From: Prevotellaceae bacterium
GTDB taxonomy: Bacteria; Bacteroidota; Bacteroidia; Bacteroidales; UBA932
Direction: 5' to 3'
Length of the DNA stretch: 7,993 bases
Assembly: GCA_031268055.1 (NCBI GenBank)
Contig: JAIRXY010000146.1
Span: 1 to 7,993, forward strand
How positions within the stretch are numbered: the stretch's first letter is position 1; every line of letters starts with the position of its first letter. A model generated the notes under the pieces. That model saw only the letters and a list, made by a program, of their open reading frames with translations, ran no database searches and was not told where the DNA came from. Positions 6,597 to 7,993 of the stretch are shown here, piece by piece. Both the position numbers and the translations under genes were made by a program.

Positions 6597-6612
6597 TTTC
6601 GGCTAACCGAAA
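6597..6612. promoter_or_regulatory. inverted repeat upstream of the DUF4296 operon promoter
   Basis: TTTCGG and CCGAAA are perfect 6-bp arms around a 4-base centre. The repeat lies between the GntR stop (6657) and the -7 box at 6573-6580, over the expected -33 position. It could be an operator, or a weak terminator for the GntR gene, though no T-run follows directly on the minus strand (A/T-rich palindrome CAAAAATTTTTG at 6583-6594 instead). Confidence 0.3.
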
Positions 6613-6656
6613 CAGAGCAACATCCAAGCGGATATGAAAAGCGTTGGACAGGTAAT

Positions 6657-7364
6657 TCAGAATGTTCCGGTAAGCCCGTAAGCTTGAGTAGCGCAAAAGA
6701 CTTGGCTGTATATGTGAAATCCAGCCCGTGTAGTTTCGATTTTGCGGTTGAGCTGCAAGACGGGATACCCCGCTTTCACTTGCAGATGCTTTTGCAGACG
6801 TTTGTCGGCGCGAATCGCAAACAGCTGCTGCGTACCTCCCGTTACTTCAATCTGGTACTTTGCGCGAAGAAAGTTGAAGAGCGACCGGTTTTCAAGGCTG
6901 TACGATGTAAGGTGTGGTAGCTTTATGTCCGGCAGCATGGTAATATCCAAAAAAACAGGCGTTCCCTCCAGCACGCGTAGCCGCTCAAAGTATATGCACC
7001 CTGCCCTTTGCTCTGCCTCGCTGACTGGAAAGTTGAACGCCTCCGTCCACTGCCTTCGTTCGGGTTTGAGGATAATGTGTGTTAAGATGTTGCTTTGCCC
7101 CACCGCTGAGGTTGTCCCTATAATAGACAGGATGCCAATACCTTTTGGCGTTCCTTTTACTATGCTTCCCTTGCCCTGATGCTTCACGATGAAGCCGTCG
7201 GAAATCAGCAAATCCAGCGCTTTGCGTACCGTTGGCCTCGTTATGCTGTGAGCGCCGGACAGCGCGTTTTCCGAAGGTAATGCCTCTCCTGCCAAGTATA
7301 CGCCATCAATTATTTGCTTGCGCAAAAATTCGTATACCTGCCGATATTTGGGTAATTCTATCAT
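6657..7364 (-). CDS. GntR-family (HutC/UTRA-type) transcriptional regulator
   Basis: A 235-residue DNA-binding repressor of the HutC subfamily. Residues 1-70 form the winged helix-turn-helix: MIELPKYRQVYEFLRKQI, GVYLAGEALPSENAL, the recognition helix ITRPTVRKALDLLISDGFIV and the wing KHQGKGSIV. Residues about 78-230 match a UTRA ligand-binding domain, with the typical RLRVLEGTPVFLDITMLP strand in the middle and an IYSQVFCA strand near the end. UTRA regulators commonly bind sugars, phosphosugars, amino acids or related small molecules and leave their operator; the effector here is unknown. The start, ATG 7364, is fixed by the family N-terminus. The promoter box ends only 8 bp before it, so the transcript should be leaderless or nearly so. 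The downstream DUF4296 operon is an obvious but untested target. Confidence 0.92.
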   Translation of the reverse strand: MIELPKYRQVYEFLRKQIIDGVYLAGEALPSENALSGAHSITRPTVRKALDLLISDGFIVKHQGKGSIVKGTPKGIGILSIIGTTSAVGQSNILTHIILKPERRQWTEAFNFPVSEAEQRAGCIYFERLRVLEGTPVFLDITMLPDIKLPHLTSYSLENRSLFNFLRAKYQIEVTGGTQQLFAIRADKRLQKHLQVKAGYPVLQLNRKIETTRAGFHIYSQVFCATQAYGLTGTF

Positions 7365-7372
7365 ATCGGGTG

Positions 7373-7380
7373 CAAAGATA
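7373..7380 (-). promoter_or_regulatory. -7 promoter box of the GntR gene
   Basis: TATCTTTG on the minus strand is an exact TAnnTTTG box, identical to the maeB box and followed by a similar start region (GCACCC here, GCAAACCC at maeB). Its last base is 9 positions above the A of the ATG at 7364, so the predicted leader is only a few nucleotides. Confidence 0.65.
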
Positions 7381-7574
7381 GCCCTTATTTATGCAAATTA
7401 AAAATGTGGATTAAAAAGGAATAAAAACAGTAAGGGTTTCATTATGCCCACCAAGGGAAATCAGCAAAATTGCAACTTTTGCTATTGTCAAAGTTAGGAA
7501 TCACGCGCGATTTGCAGCATTTGGCAGAAATCGGCGTTTTCAAAGCAAAAGGCAGATGGTTAGCTCAGTAATGC
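7381..7574. other. intergenic region with hairpin and open frames of unknown meaning
   Basis: No gene can be assigned. A plus-strand frame is open for 45 codons (7434-7571), with a possible TTG start at 7470, and ends KLGITRDLQHLAEIGVFKAK... just before the terminator at 7575. The minus strand of the same stretch is also open for a similar length. A hairpin AGCAAAA (7463-7469) / TTTTGCT (7477-7483) lies inside. CCCTTA (7382-7387) and TAAGGG (7431-7436) form distant inverted arms near the GntR promoter. The look is that of a conserved intergenic repeat or gene remnant rather than random A/T-rich DNA. Confidence 0.35.
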
Positions 7575-7617
7575 AAAAAAAACGGAACGGGAATTAATCT
7601 ATCCTGTTCCGTTTTTT
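7575..7617 (-). terminator. intrinsic terminator downstream of tsf (bidirectional form)
   Basis: ACGGAACGGG (7582-7591) pairs with CCTGTTCCGT (7603-7612) through one G-T pair, around an 11-nt loop. The flanking A-run (7575-7582) and T-run (7612-7617) extend the stem and supply a T-tract in both directions. It lies about 50 bp past the tsf stop at 7667, so its main role is to end tsf transcription. Confidence 0.85.
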
Positions 7618-7666
7618 ATCTACTCTCCAAGTAAAGCTCACGAAATCTTTTTGGAGGCCAGCTTGC

Positions 7667-7993
7667 TTAATCGTTCAGCGAAAAACGCTTAAATGCAGCT
7701 ACCGTAACATCCTTGTCAACGCTTTTGAGGTAGGCTTCTACGGTAATTTTACCGTCGTTGATGAAATCTTGTGCCAATAGTGTGCTGTCTTTGAAGAAGC
7801 GGTTGAGCTTACCCTGCGCAATTTTTTCAATCATGGCTTCGGGCTTACCGTCAAGCTTCGCTTGCTCGCGGCCTATCCTCAGCTCTCTTTCCTGAACTTC
7901 CTGCGGGCAGTCGTTTTTGCTCACCGAAACAGGGCTCATGGCGGCCGTCTGCATGGCGATGTACTTGGCCGATTCTGCCGGCAGCGCCTTGTT
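7667..7993 (-). CDS. tsf: translation elongation factor Ts, C-terminal part (runs off right edge)
   Basis: The minus frame is open from the window edge to a stop at 7669-7667, giving 108 C-terminal residues plus stop. Hallmarks of EF-Ts: SAKYIAMQTAAMSP (the 'H/Y-IAMQ-AAM-P' motif of the core), then ERELRIGREQAKLDGKPEAM, EKIAQGKLNRFFKDSTLLAQ and TVEAYL... AAFKRFSLND. EF-Ts is the cytosolic nucleotide-exchange factor that recharges EF-Tu with GTP. Bacteroidota versions are about 275 residues, so the N-terminal EF-Tu-contacting part lies outside. An internal Met (7954) could be mistaken for a start, but homology continues upstream of it. In most bacteria rpsB precedes tsf, expected beyond the right edge. 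Confidence 0.96.
   Translation of the reverse strand, partial: NKALPAESAKYIAMQTAAMSPVSVSKNDCPQEVQERELRIGREQAKLDGKPEAMIEKIAQGKLNRFFKDSTLLAQDFINDGKITVEAYLKSVDKDVTVAAFKRFSLND

Noticed and set aside
7550..7573. GGTTAGCTCAGTAATG, like a tRNA D-arm
   Set aside because: No acceptor, anticodon or T-arm follows; the sequence goes straight into the terminator A-run. Probably chance.

Overview
The window comes from a member of the Bacteroidota, most likely Bacteroidales. Four genes carry a TAnnTTTG -7 promoter box, the form used by the primary sigma factor of this phylum. Shine-Dalgarno sites are absent or poor, starts are preceded by A/T-rich leaders, and the proteins (MaeB-type malic enzyme, a DUF4296-like lipoprotein, an SPII lipoprotein with an acidic start) fit that group. 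I cannot name a genus. Coding DNA is rich in GC-ended codons, while the intergenic DNA is A/T-rich.

Layout, left to right. (1) 1-230, minus: N-terminal part of a TetR-family regulator that runs off the left edge. (2) 452-884, minus: a small Ig-like (BIG2) lipoprotein with a Glu/Gly/Asp tail encoded by tandem repeats. Its signal peptide is out of frame with its body because of an apparent 4-bp tandem duplication. (3) 885-1368: a gene-poor stretch with a possible insertion-sequence end, overlapping hairpins and short direct repeats. (4) 1425-3710, plus: maeB, an NADP-type malic enzyme with a C-terminal phosphotransacetylase-like domain, and its own promoter. (5) Convergent to it, a minus-strand cluster: DUF4296-like lipoprotein (6560-5682), amidohydrolase (5653-4454) and plsY (4420-3788), with gaps of 28 and 33 bp and one recognisable promoter, so probably one operon. 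(6) 7364-6657, minus: a GntR/UTRA regulator whose promoter box almost touches its start codon. (7) 7365-7666: intergenic, with a strong terminator hairpin at 7575-7617. (8) 7993-7667, minus: the C-terminal part of translation elongation factor Ts, entering from the right.

Functionally this is mostly housekeeping: malate to pyruvate conversion, the first acylation step of phospholipid synthesis, and translation elongation, with two local regulators of unknown target. I see no convincing new defence, mobile or biosynthetic system. The observation most worth checking is the repeat-linked frameshift in the surface-type lipoprotein, which could be a decayed gene, an assembly error or a phase-variable switch. 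Secondary points are a hairpin plus T-run in the maeB leader, the loss of the Ser-Arg pair in the MaeB phosphotransacetylase domain, and the very short GntR leader.
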